NCBI GenBank assembly: GCA_033763735.1
Contig: JANRJY010000003.1
Coordinates: 1-64,000, forward strand
DNA length: 64,000 nucleotides
DNA from: JANRJY01 sp033763735
Lineage (GTDB): Bacteria; Bacteroidota; Bacteroidia; Cytophagales; UBA9547
Direction of reading: 5' to 3'
The notes below the pieces were generated by a model that made no database searches, was not told where the DNA came from, and saw only the letters and a list, made by a program, of their open reading frames with translations. The position numbers were made by a program, and so were the translations under genes. Positions 55,850 to 64,000 of the stretch are shown one piece after another (within the stretch, counting starts at the first letter, position 1; every line of letters starts with the position of its first letter).

Positions 55850-57687
55850 TGCTTATGTCTCGATATATACTTTTCTTTTTATTTTGTTACATAACCACTT
55901 TTGCCGATTATGTAATAGAAACAGCTCAAAAAACTAAAATATTTGTTTCAGACGAATTTATATTAGAGGACACATCAAATACCCTTGATATTTGCGAGGT
56001 AAGTTCTGATAAATTCAAAAATCAATTTTACAAATCAGAATATGCCACAGGTTGGGTAAAGAAAATAAATGCCACTTATTGGTTACGTTTCAAAGTCAGA
56101 AATTATACCGAAAAACCAATTGTATTTCACAGAGAAGCAACTTTTTCAAACATCAGAATGTGGCACGAAATTGCAAAAGGAGATTTTAAGGAACTACCTC
56201 AATTTTATAATGATCTCGATTTCAATTTATTTTTACTCAAAAGGCATGAATATATTTTTCAATCAAGTTTTTATCCAAAGGAACAAACATATTATTTGCA
56301 ATTTAAGCCACTTTCATATCAATTTATAGGCATTACAATTGATTCTTTTGACGCATTTTTTATTGGCAGCATTAATCAAACCTTTTATTATTCATTTTTC
56401 TTTGGAATTATTTTTATAATTTTTATATATAATATGATTATTGGCATTAAATCAAATGAATTGATTTACATTTTTTATGCGATTTATGTGATTTCTTTGG
56501 GTATTTATGCTGCTGGCGTTTGGTTTATAATACCCATGAATTTGTTTGATTATCATTGGTTTATGTCAGTATATAATATTCCATATTCTATCATGACAAT
56601 TGCTTTGCTTGCTTACACTAAATATTTTTTCAAAACCTCCGAAACTCTTAAGGTTGAAAACATTTTTTTAATTTCATTTATAAGTTTCAAAATGGTTTTA
56701 GTAATGGGTCAAATATTTATCATACCCACAGGATTGCTTTACTCAAATAATATTGATATGATCATGTTACTTTTTGCATTTTTTATTGGGTTTCGAATGT
56801 ATTTTAAAGGATTTAAACCAGCTAGATTTCATTTGTTGGGTTTTACAGTAATAATTACAGGTTTTATTGGATACTGGTATCAAAAAGACATTTTGAAGCT
56901 TTTAAATTTTCCTGATTTTGGGTCTTTTTTTGAAAATTATTTATACAATGCGGGTATAATTGAAATACTATTGTTTTCACTTTCACTTTCCGATAGATAC
57001 CGAATTCTTAAAATGGAAGCGATTAAATCGCAAAACGATTTAATAGAAAACTTAAAACTAACCGAAAAACTGAAAGATGAAAAAAACAAAGATTTAGAAC
57101 AAAAGGTGCAGGAACGTACATTAACCATAAGGAAACAATCCTTAGAAATAGCTCGGATAAATTCCATTTTAAGGAATAGCAACTTAAATCTTAAATCGAA
57201 TCTGAAAAAGGCAGAGTCGGCAAGGGTTGAAAATAGATTACTATCGTTTATCGAATTTATACAAGCGTATCCAAACGAAGATTCCTGTAAACAATTACTT
57301 GCCCAAATTAAGTGGTCAGAAGGTTTTGAATGTAAAAAGTGCAAAAACGATAAATACTCTTTATTAAAAGATAATTTCAGCAGGCGTTGCACAAAATGTT
57401 CTTATGTGGAATCTCCTACAAATGGCACTATTCTCAATAACGTTAAGTTTGACTTAATTAAAGCGTTATACTTAATATATATAGCCAATAGTGGCAAAAA
57501 AATGACTATAGAGAAATTATCTAGCGATTTGGAACTACGTAAACAGACTTGTATAGAATTTAATAAAAGAATAAAACTATTAATTGATAGTCTTCCTAAA
57601 AGAAAAAGGAACTTGGACGATTGGAAGAAACTTATTGTGTTACCCTTAGAGAGTAAAACTCATAATGTAATTACTTCCCAAGTGTGA
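55849..57687 (+). CDS. 7TM-DISM receptor with coiled coil and IS1595-transposase-type zinc ribbon
   Basis: 612 residues from the ATG at 55849 (the TTG three bases upstream is less likely). Signal peptide, extracellular 7TMR-DISMED2-like beta domain (about 25-170, KKINATYWLRFKVRNYTEKP), seven transmembrane helices (about 180-375), a ~90-residue coiled coil (about 385-475) and a cytoplasmic end with a zinc ribbon, Cys495-x2-Cys498-x15-Cys514-x2-Cys517, then a GTILNN...ALYLIYIANSGKKMTIEKLSSDL helical segment. The last two parts align closely, by eye, to the N terminus of IS1595-group transposases; the DDE domain is missing. The likely role is a membrane-bound DNA-binding regulator coupled to the preceding CHAT protease. 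Function is inferred. Confidence 0.75.
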   Translation: MLMSRYILFFLFCYITTFADYVIETAQKTKIFVSDEFILEDTSNTLDICEVSSDKFKNQFYKSEYATGWVKKINATYWLRFKVRNYTEKPIVFHREATFSNIRMWHEIAKGDFKELPQFYNDLDFNLFLLKRHEYIFQSSFYPKEQTYYLQFKPLSYQFIGITIDSFDAFFIGSINQTFYYSFFFGIIFIIFIYNMIIGIKSNELIYIFYAIYVISLGIYAAGVWFIIPMNLFDYHWFMSVYNIPYSIMTIALLAYTKYFFKTSETLKVENIFLISFISFKMVLVMGQIFIIPTGLLYSNNIDMIMLLFAFFIGFRMYFKGFKPARFHLLGFTVIITGFIGYWYQKDILKLLNFPDFGSFFENYLYNAGIIEILLFSLSLSDRYRILKMEAIKSQNDLIENLKLTEKLKDEKNKDLEQKVQERTLTIRKQSLEIARINSILRNSNLNLKSNLKKAESARVENRLLSFIEFIQAYPNEDSCKQLLAQIKWSEGFECKKCKNDKYSLLKDNFSRRCTKCSYVESPTNGTILNNVKFDLIKALYLIYIANSGKKMTIEKLSSDLELRKQTCIEFNKRIKLLIDSLPKRKRNLDDWKKLIVLPLESKTHNVITSQV

Positions 57688-58103
57688 TCGGGCAAAAGTT
57701 CTACTTTAGAAATGGCTTTAACGGTACCCGAAGTGCGTCCCCATTCGGTGGGTTGAATCATCGATAAAAAATCACTTCCATCCTCACGTTCATATAAGAA
57801 ATAAGTTTCACCAATAATAGGTTCAAACTTAATTTCAGTCATATATATTCGTTCGGATATTTCTACCCTTTTCTTTAATTCATTTGCCTGATTGGCAAGC
57901 AATTGCATTTGTTCATAGAGTTGTTTGAAGTGCTTATCGGTTTGCAATCGCATGGCTATCAAAGCCTTACTTTTTATTTTGCCTTGGTCTTCAGGTTTGA
58001 TTAAAGCGCCACCTATAGTATGTGGGAAAGAAATAAGACCAGGGTTTTCAACCGTTGTAAGTGGGTCTATATAACTTTTGGATTTTTGAGGGGTGTATTC
58101 CAT
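57660..58103 (-). CDS. DUF2452 family protein
   Basis: 147 residues. The ENPGLISFPHTIGGALIKPEDQGKIKSKALIAM block followed by a helical pair (KHFKQLYEQMQLLANQANELKKRVEISERIY) and the FEPIIGETYFLYEREDG and WGRTSG segments match the DUF2452 pattern of Bacteroidota. Function is unknown. The 3' end overlaps the convergent 7TM receptor gene by 28 bases. The start lies within a 384-base gap that has a bidirectional terminator. Confidence 0.8.
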   Translation of the reverse strand: MEYTPQKSKSYIDPLTTVENPGLISFPHTIGGALIKPEDQGKIKSKALIAMRLQTDKHFKQLYEQMQLLANQANELKKRVEISERIYMTEIKFEPIIGETYFLYEREDGSDFLSMIQPTEWGRTSGTVKAISKVELLPDHTWEVITL

Positions 58104-58487
58104 AGTAATCTTATCAACAAAATAAGTTTAAAAAAGTTTAAATAACATATAAAAATGAGGTGTTTTTAAAATCAAACAAATTTGTAATAACATTTAAATC
58201 TTTTAATATATCCTGCCAATTTTTTTTAACCACAATACCTGTTACATTCTTAAATCTAAAGTAGCTGTAAAATCATTTATGTTTCTGGATTAACTTCCTT
58301 TTCTGCTATACTTTACCAAAATTTGAGTTTTGAATTTAACATAAAAGACTGCCCAAATTTGGACAGTCTTTTATAATTATTTAAAATAGACCTTGATAAA
58401 ATTAAAAAAGTATTTGCTCTATAGTTGTTAACAATATTATCAATTCTAAAAGATTGATTTAACGAAATATTAAATATTTACTTAAAA
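58104..58487. other. 384-base gap between DUF2452 and the giant T9SS gene
   Basis: A/T-rich. It contains a long inverted repeat at 58343-58372. No small open frame with a credible start was seen, and no -7 box was found for the DUF2452 gene. Confidence 0.5.
58343..58372. terminator. Bidirectional terminator of the giant T9SS gene
   Basis: A 9-base-pair stem (AAAAGACTG/CAGTCTTTT) with an inner CCAAATTTGG palindrome lies 115 bases downstream of the giant gene's stop codon. The nine-pair stem followed by Ts in both directions supports terminator function. Confidence 0.7.
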
Positions 58488-61400
58488 TTAATTCAATATC
58501 AATTTTTTAACTAATTTTTGACCATTCACTGTTAATTGAACGAAATAAATTCCTTTTGGCAGATTAGTTAAGTCATATCCATTTTCGTAATATCCTGACT
58601 CAAACACTACTTTACCCGCAATATTGCTAATTGAAATCATAGAGATGTTATTACCAATAATTTTAATAATCCCTGAAGCCGGATTAGGAAATAATAAATA
58701 ATCAACATCATCGATTCCAGAACTCAAACTGATAGATGTATTTAATTGAACCACATTAAATGAAAATGTAACAGTGTTTGATGCTTCATAATTTTCGTTC
58801 CCAGGCTGGCTTGCAGTTATTGAAACTACCCCAGGACCAGTTATGCTCAAATTAGAGCCTATAACAGTTGCGGGGCCAGATGCAACATAAGTTATAGGTA
58901 ATCCCGAAGAAACAACCCCAACCAAAGGAATCAAATTATTTGTTCCAGTCAATGTAAAATCAGGCAGTGACGTTACACTAAGGGTTTGAAAAGCTTTTGT
59001 AACAGTTACATATCTAATTACCGGAGTTGCAGCTTGATAATTACTATTTCCTACTTGCAAAGCTGTAATAGTTATAACACCTGCCCCAGTAATTGAAACT
59101 GTATTACCTCCCGTTAAAATTGCATTTCCTGAAACCGCAAAGGTAACCGGTAGACCAGAAGTAGCAGTTGCATTTAATAAAAATGAAGGACCTCCAATTG
59201 AAGTTGTTGAAATTGGATTAAACCCTCCAATTACTTGTGGAATTTTTAGAGAATTAAATGATTGATTTACAATAGGAGCCGCATTGTAAAAATTATTTCC
59301 TAACTGGTAAGCAGTTACAATTATTGGACCTATACCTGTAATTGAAAGAAGGTTCCCTGACACTAAAGCAGGTCCAGAAACACTATATAAAACTGCAAGC
59401 GTTGATGTAGCAACCCCATTTAAAGTTACAACTGAAGGACCATAATATACTCTATCGGTAATTGGAGCAAAACCATTAATTATTTGATCTGCTTTATTAA
59501 CTGTAAATATCAGATTCAAATTATTTGCAGCATTATAATAATTATTTCCTGCTTGCATTGCGGTAACAGTTACCACACCCACGTTATTGATTGAAATAGT
59601 TGAATTTCCAAGTAATACAGCTGCTCCTGTAACCGAGAAATTAATTGGTAAACCAGATGTAACAGTTGCACTTACATCAAATGGCTGATCCGTATAAGTT
59701 TTAGTGCCCACTGGTGCAAATCCCGTTATAGTTTGATTTAACTTATTAATTGAAACAACCGTACTTAAATTTGCAGGATTAAAATTATTACTTCCAATTT
59801 GTGAAGCAGTAATAGTAACCGTTCCCACTTCTAACAAAGACAATGTATTATTAACGTTAACAATTGCCGAACCAGGACCTGTAATAACAGTATATGAAAT
59901 ATTATTAGGAGACAAACTTGCGCTTGATAATGTAATTGTTTCAAATACGTTACCGCTAATTGGGGATGTAATTGTTAAAGTAGGTGTAAACTTATTAATA
60001 GTTAAGGTAGTAATAGCTGTTCCCGGGCTATAATTAATATCAGACGAAATTTGAGCCAAGAAGGTAACTGTTCCTGCTCCAAGAATAGTAACAAGTCCAG
60101 AGGTTGGATTAATCTGTGCTGCAGTACCTGATTGAACACTATATGTAATCAATCCGGTAGAATTTGTTGTGGTTACAGTCATTGCAAACGGAGCATCCAA
60201 ATAAGTTTTGGTTTGTCCATTATAAACAATAGTTGGTACCAATTGACTAGTAACAGTTAATACTATTCCTAAAGATGTTGCATTAAAATTTGCATTTGAA
60301 GCCAAACTTGCAGTTATATTCAAAGTACCAACCCCAGTTGTAGATAAAATATTTCCATTAATTGAAGAACTTGCTTGTGCGGTCCCTCCTGTAATATTAT
60401 ATGTTAGCACACCAGTAGAATTAGTTGATGCAGCTAAAGCAGTTGCTCCTAATCCTACAATTGAGTTGGCATTAAACACTAATGTTGGGTTTGCCTTTGC
60501 TATAGTAAATGTTTGAGAAACAGACGGTGCAGGGAAATAATTAGCATTTCCAATTTGATTTGCAGTAATAGTCACATTTCCAGTGCCAACTATTGTTGCA
60601 GTAGTTCCAAGAATATCTACATTACCGATTGCATTATAATTAACCGGCAAACCTGCACTTGAAGTGCCTCCTAATGATATAGGAGCATCTCCAAATGTTT
60701 TATTAGGAATAGCGCTGAATCCAGTAATAGTTTGAGTTGCTTTTGAAATATTAAATGTCTGAATCACAGGGATAGCCGCACTATAATTTGAATTTCCTGC
60801 TTGGATAGCCGTAATTGATGCATTTCCCGCTCCTAGTATTGAAACTGTATTTCCCACCAAGGAAATTGGTCCACTACTAATATAACTAACCGGCAATCCA
60901 GAAGTTGCAGTTGCTACAGAAATTGTAAATGGGGCATTTCCATAAATTTTATTAGATATTGGTGTGAATCCAATAATAGATTGCATCGCAGGATTGATTG
61001 TAATTACTGCATAAACAGTTGCTGCAGCAACCACATTTGCATTTCCGGGTTGTGAGCCTGTTACAGTTACAATACCTCCGGCTAAAGCGACATAGTTTAT
61101 CCCATTAATTGAAAGTATATTTTGATTTGAAGATGACAAAATCACATCCAGACCTGATGTAGCAAATACATTTCCAAAATTGCCTGTGGCCCCATACATC
61201 AATGATTGATTATTTAAACCAAGTATTGACTGATTTGCCACAATGGTGAATAAATTCCCTTCATTAATACTTCCGGATTTATTAGAATTTCCGAAGTAGA
61301 TATTCGACCCAATTTGACTAAACTGTATTGTTTTCCCTCCGGAGGCATATGGACTCAAGTTAGCTACAACATGCACGTATGATATACCAATTGGTAATTG

Positions 61401-64000
61401 AGCGTATGGATAAACATAAATATTCTCATTGTTACCTGATGAAGCTTGAGTTTCAGCAATTTTTACAGCATTTTGATCAAATGTAGGGCTACTGCTTAAA
61501 TAATATTCAAAGGCATTATTACTTTTAAAATCTGATCCTGAATAGTTACCTTTCATATTATATATATAAAAATAACTTAAAGTAGCTGTAGCACCACTGA
61601 TAGTAATTCCAAAAGAATGAACCAACTGATTATTTTGTCCAGCATATAAGGTATTTCCAACAATAGGGTTTGAGGCAACATTGATAATAGGAGAAGCAAT
61701 TGTAAATACACTTCCGGCACTCAAGAGACCACCTGTGATAGAATAGGAGAACATATTTCCAGAAATTGAAACGGGATCTACAAATAGGGTACGTCCATTA
61801 ATTGCATTGTTTCCTATATTACATGAGATATAAATGTAACTTTTTCCAGGTAAAATCTGATAGCCCGCATTGCTAACTGCAAAAGATTCACCCGAACCAA
61901 TTGTCCCATTCCAGTTATATATATTATTAGCAGTATTGGGATTGAAACCAAAATTAGGAGATTGTGAATGAAAAAGTTTATAATAGTTTACATCGTTTGA
62001 AGAGAAAGCACCATTCATATTAAATTTTAGATTGTTAAGATTAATTGGTGCGTTAGTATTAATCTCAAGAGCATAAATCAAAAAGTCACTTGTAGATTTG
62101 CCAACCGTACTAGCAGCAATTGGAACATTGGCAACTGATATTACAGGGCTTAATACTGTGTAGGTTTGACCAATAAATAAATTATTTGAAACTATTCCAC
62201 TTGAGAAATTACTTCCACTAAACGACCCAATATTTAATTTGATTGTTTTACCATCGGTTGCGGTGTTCAATACATTATATGCTAAAATATGGTAATATGA
62301 TGTTCCGGAATTAAAATCATTGTTAAGATAAAAATTAAATACATCTCCGGTGCCTGTTCCATTTGAGTTTACTGAATAATCATTTATATAATTATAATTA
62401 TTATAGTCAAAAGAGGCAGAAGGAGATCTAACAACTGATATATAATTAATATCTGAATTAGTATAGGTTCCACTTGCAGTTAATGAGAAATTATAAATTC
62501 TTGCAGCCCCATTCGATTCAATTTTAAACCCTCCAATAGGTATATAACCTGATCCTTTGAACAAGTAACCTGGTGCTAACGGCAATGAAGAAACAGTTAA
62601 TACAGGAACACCTATAGTAAATAAACTTCCAAAACTTGTTGTTCCTGAAACAACAGTAGTATTAAATTTAAAATCAGTTAGATTGGGTTTATTAACAGAT
62701 AATGTGACCCCATTAGCGGTAGTGTTATTCAAATATGCTACCAAATACAAATTTTTATTAGTCATATTAATATTAAATCCTGTAAATGACAAAACGCCAT
62801 TACCAAAGTTCCTAGTTGTAATCATATTTCTATTATTGTCAGGATATCCAAAATCATAATATTCCAGACCAAAATAATTTATATCCGAAGGAGATAAATT
62901 GCCTAGAATAGTAAAAACAGCTTGATTAAGATTATTATTATTATTGCTGTTTGAAGTAATCGCTAATTTATAAATTATTGCACTTGAAGAAGGAGATAAA
63001 ATTGAGCCTAAAACTGTATTAACGGAATTAACAGTTAGCACATTTTGGAATATTTTTGCATTTCCAGGCATAATATTATTGGTTATTGTTGTAGTAGGAG
63101 TGTTACTTAATAATTCTACCCCAGTAACTGCTACATAATCTCCAACAATTGGTGTTTGGTAATACGTCCAAATATATAAATGATAATATTTAGTTTGTCC
63201 AGGTGCAAATACGGCACGATTATTATTAAGATTTAAACTAAAAGTTTGGTTATTGCTATTCCCATTATAAAAATTAGCAATTTCGTTATTAAGTGCTGTT
63301 GGAGGAAATGGGGTAGCCGTTTCGTAAATATATAAATAATAGAATTCATTAGAATTGAAAACCCCAGATAAACTTAAATTAATATAATCTAAATTACCAC
63401 CTACAATGCTACTATTTTTAATAGCAAAAGAGAAAATGGGTTTTTGTTCATATGTGTTCAAATTTAAGTATTTAGGGAAATTGTCGGGCAGGTTGTAAGC
63501 AATAAAACTTGAAGACAATATTGTAAATACCGAACCCATAGAAGTGCTACCTAATACGGTTGCATTAGGGAAAGAAATATCAGTTCCATTTATTGGATTT
63601 ACTGATAGAGTATTGTTAATTGTTGAATTTGAATTTAAGTTAACTACGACATATATATACCCACTTCCTACAGGCAATTTGTCATAAACACCAAAATTAA
63701 ACAATTCTCCACTTCCCGTTGAGTTATAAGAATAAAAGTTGGAATACGTGTAGTTTGAATTACTGTTAGGATTGTAAATCTCATCATTTGATCTTACAAA
63801 TGAAAAATAACTGATATCAGATGAAAGGAAAGTACCCGAAATACTTAAATAAACATCTTGAATATAAGCTGGTGCACCGGTAACAGTGTAACCAAATTTA
63901 TAAATAGGAAAATAGGATTGACCCACAGGAATACCCCCAGCCTGAGGTGCAATATTTGCAGATGAAATTTTCAAAGTAGGTATAATGATTGGGTATAATA
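58488..64000 (-). CDS. Giant repeat surface protein with T9SS signal (5' end outside window)
   Basis: At least 1837 residues; the frame is open to base 64000, so the TTG at 63974 is internal. The N-terminal visible part (about 1-800) has about six ~130-160-residue modules, each ending GSVFTI or similar and starting with a strand and a short FxFxI block. The next ~900 residues form about eleven ~85-residue MBG-like beta repeats (IxGFxPIxxKxYGxxPF, GLPVxYxxxGP, GxVTITAxQxGNxNYxAA). The last ~75 residues are a type A T9SS sorting domain (LLFPNPASG to VKKLILN). The protein is likely a surface adhesin or matrix component; no enzyme domain is visible. Confidence 0.88.
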   Translation of the reverse strand, partial: LYPIIIPTLKISSANIAPQAGGIPVGQSYFPIYKFGYTVTGAPAYIQDVYLSISGTFLSSDISYFSFVRSNDEIYNPNSNSNYTYSNFYSYNSTGSGELFNFGVYDKLPVGSGYIYVVVNLNSNSTINNTLSVNPINGTDISFPNATVLGSTSMGSVFTILSSSFIAYNLPDNFPKYLNLNTYEQKPIFSFAIKNSSIVGGNLDYINLSLSGVFNSNEFYYLYIYETATPFPPTALNNEIANFYNGNSNNQTFSLNLNNNRAVFAPGQTKYYHLYIWTYYQTPIVGDYVAVTGVELLSNTPTTTITNNIMPGNAKIFQNVLTVNSVNTVLGSILSPSSSAIIYKLAITSNSNNNNNLNQAVFTILGNLSPSDINYFGLEYYDFGYPDNNRNMITTRNFGNGVLSFTGFNINMTNKNLYLVAYLNNTTANGVTLSVNKPNLTDFKFNTTVVSGTTSFGSLFTIGVPVLTVSSLPLAPGYLFKGSGYIPIGGFKIESNGAARIYNFSLTASGTYTNSDINYISVVRSPSASFDYNNYNYINDYSVNSNGTGTGDVFNFYLNNDFNSGTSYYHILAYNVLNTATDGKTIKLNIGSFSGSNFSSGIVSNNLFIGQTYTVLSPVISVANVPIAASTVGKSTSDFLIYALEINTNAPINLNNLKFNMNGAFSSNDVNYYKLFHSQSPNFGFNPNTANNIYNWNGTIGSGESFAVSNAGYQILPGKSYIYISCNIGNNAINGRTLFVDPVSISGNMFSYSITGGLLSAGSVFTIASPIINVASNPIVGNTLYAGQNNQLVHSFGITISGATATLSYFYIYNMKGNYSGSDFKSNNAFEYYLSSSPTFDQNAVKIAETQASSGNNENIYVYPYAQLPIGISYVHVVANLSPYASGGKTIQFSQIGSNIYFGNSNKSGSINEGNLFTIVANQSILGLNNQSLMYGATGNFGNVFATSGLDVILSSSNQNILSINGINYVALAGGIVTVTGSQPGNANVVAAATVYAVITINPAMQSIIGFTPISNKIYGNAPFTISVATATSGLPVSYISSGPISLVGNTVSILGAGNASITAIQAGNSNYSAAIPVIQTFNISKATQTITGFSAIPNKTFGDAPISLGGTSSAGLPVNYNAIGNVDILGTTATIVGTGNVTITANQIGNANYFPAPSVSQTFTIAKANPTLVFNANSIVGLGATALAASTNSTGVLTYNITGGTAQASSSINGNILSTTGVGTLNITASLASNANFNATSLGIVLTVTSQLVPTIVYNGQTKTYLDAPFAMTVTTTNSTGLITYSVQSGTAAQINPTSGLVTILGAGTVTFLAQISSDINYSPGTAITTLTINKFTPTLTITSPISGNVFETITLSSASLSPNNISYTVITGPGSAIVNVNNTLSLLEVGTVTITASQIGSNNFNPANLSTVVSINKLNQTITGFAPVGTKTYTDQPFDVSATVTSGLPINFSVTGAAVLLGNSTISINNVGVVTVTAMQAGNNYYNAANNLNLIFTVNKADQIINGFAPITDRVYYGPSVVTLNGVATSTLAVLYSVSGPALVSGNLLSITGIGPIIVTAYQLGNNFYNAAPIVNQSFNSLKIPQVIGGFNPISTTSIGGPSFLLNATATSGLPVTFAVSGNAILTGGNTVSITGAGVITITALQVGNSNYQAATPVIRYVTVTKAFQTLSVTSLPDFTLTGTNNLIPLVGVVSSGLPITYVASGPATVIGSNLSITGPGVVSITASQPGNENYEASNTVTFSFNVVQLNTSISLSSGIDDVDYLLFPNPASGIIKIIGNNISMISISNIAGKVVFESGYYENGYDLTNLPKGIYFVQLTVNGQKLVKKLILN

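Noticed and set aside
57241..57687. Insertion sequence remnant at the end of the receptor gene
   Set aside because: The zinc-ribbon domain is in frame with the receptor, there is no DDE domain, no inverted repeats and no target duplication was seen; a fusion is more likely than an inserted element.
63972..63974. TTG as start codon of the giant right-edge gene
   Set aside because: The frame is open to 64000 and the residues before it fit the repeat pattern (a short strand before the SSANIA segment); the start is outside the window.
58780..64000. Tandem repeats in the giant gene as a CRISPR array or other DNA-level repeat
   Set aside because: The repeats are seen at protein level only; they are long, diverged and in frame, with no short identical repeats and spacers.
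1..64000. tRNA or rRNA genes
   Set aside because: Reading through the gaps, no tRNA T-loop (GGTTCGAATC-type) or rRNA signature was found; the tRNA that often accompanies rplK is not present. A tRNAscan run would confirm this.

Overview
The window is a low-GC chromosomal segment of a member of the Bacteroidota. The support is: type IX secretion (T9SS) C-terminal sorting domains on the proteins at both edges, a GldJ-type SUMF1-fold lipoprotein, a PorE-like OmpA/TPR/beta-propeller lipoprotein, Bacteroidota-type -7 promoter boxes (TAnnTTTG), the gene order yceD-rpmF-plsX-fabH-efp-accB-accC, and a TonB-dependent receptor. The species cannot be named from the sequence. No rRNA or tRNA gene, CRISPR array, complete insertion sequence or prophage was seen.

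Layout. 1-1878: C-terminal part of a T9SS-exported protein. 1931-7886: ArnT/PMT-type glycosyltransferase, family 3 glycosidase, purL. 8122-13409: two tandem YfiR (DUF4154) periplasmic proteins, a membrane HAMP-GAF sensor without a visible output domain, and a TonB-dependent receptor. 13410-13680: a gap with two terminators and tandem copies of a motif that also lies upstream of the first yfiR. 13680-16957: triple-PAS histidine kinase and a small beta-barrel protein. 17029-19764: sufS, sufE, a DUF59/SufT-like gene and a bacilliredoxin. 19840-23384: coiled-coil membrane protein, inositol-phosphatase family protein, lnt, rsmI. 23522-24639: VapBC-like toxin-antitoxin pair and an SpoU-class methyltransferase. 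24739-27152: gldJ and a probable outer-membrane protein. 27207-33657: a 62-residue protein, mdh, and the fatty-acid/ribosome operon. 33874-41317: ilvD, then rplA-rplJ-rplL-rpoB. 41318-41834: a strong terminator and a frameshifted copy of the 62-residue gene with its own terminator. 41835-51339: lipoprotein, PorE-like protein, phosphodiesterase, orphan trpA, sodium symporter with a previously hidden 40-residue leader membrane protein, PpiD-type foldase. 51515-58103: apt, a secreted TPR-CHAT protease translationally coupled to a 7TM receptor, DUF2452 protein. 58488-64000: a giant repeat protein with a T9SS signal, open at the right edge.

Most notable: (1) the CHAT-protease/7TM-receptor pair at 52169-57687. 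The receptor carries, on its cytoplasmic end, the zinc ribbon and helical region of an IS1595-type transposase but no catalytic domain, which suggests a membrane-anchored DNA-binding regulator paired with a caspase-like protease. (2) The ribosomal/RNA polymerase operon is cut at both ends: rplK is absent before rplA and rpoC is absent after rpoB, where a terminator and a duplicated pseudogene sit instead. (3) The YfiR-HAMP-GAF-TonB receptor cluster lacks the usual GGDEF output and shares a CTCCCACTTACT element with a candidate small-RNA locus right behind it.

Several genes that usually sit in operons (trpA, purL, sufSE, rpoB) are separated from their normal partners, so the genome seems much rearranged; an assembly join cannot be excluded from the sequence alone.
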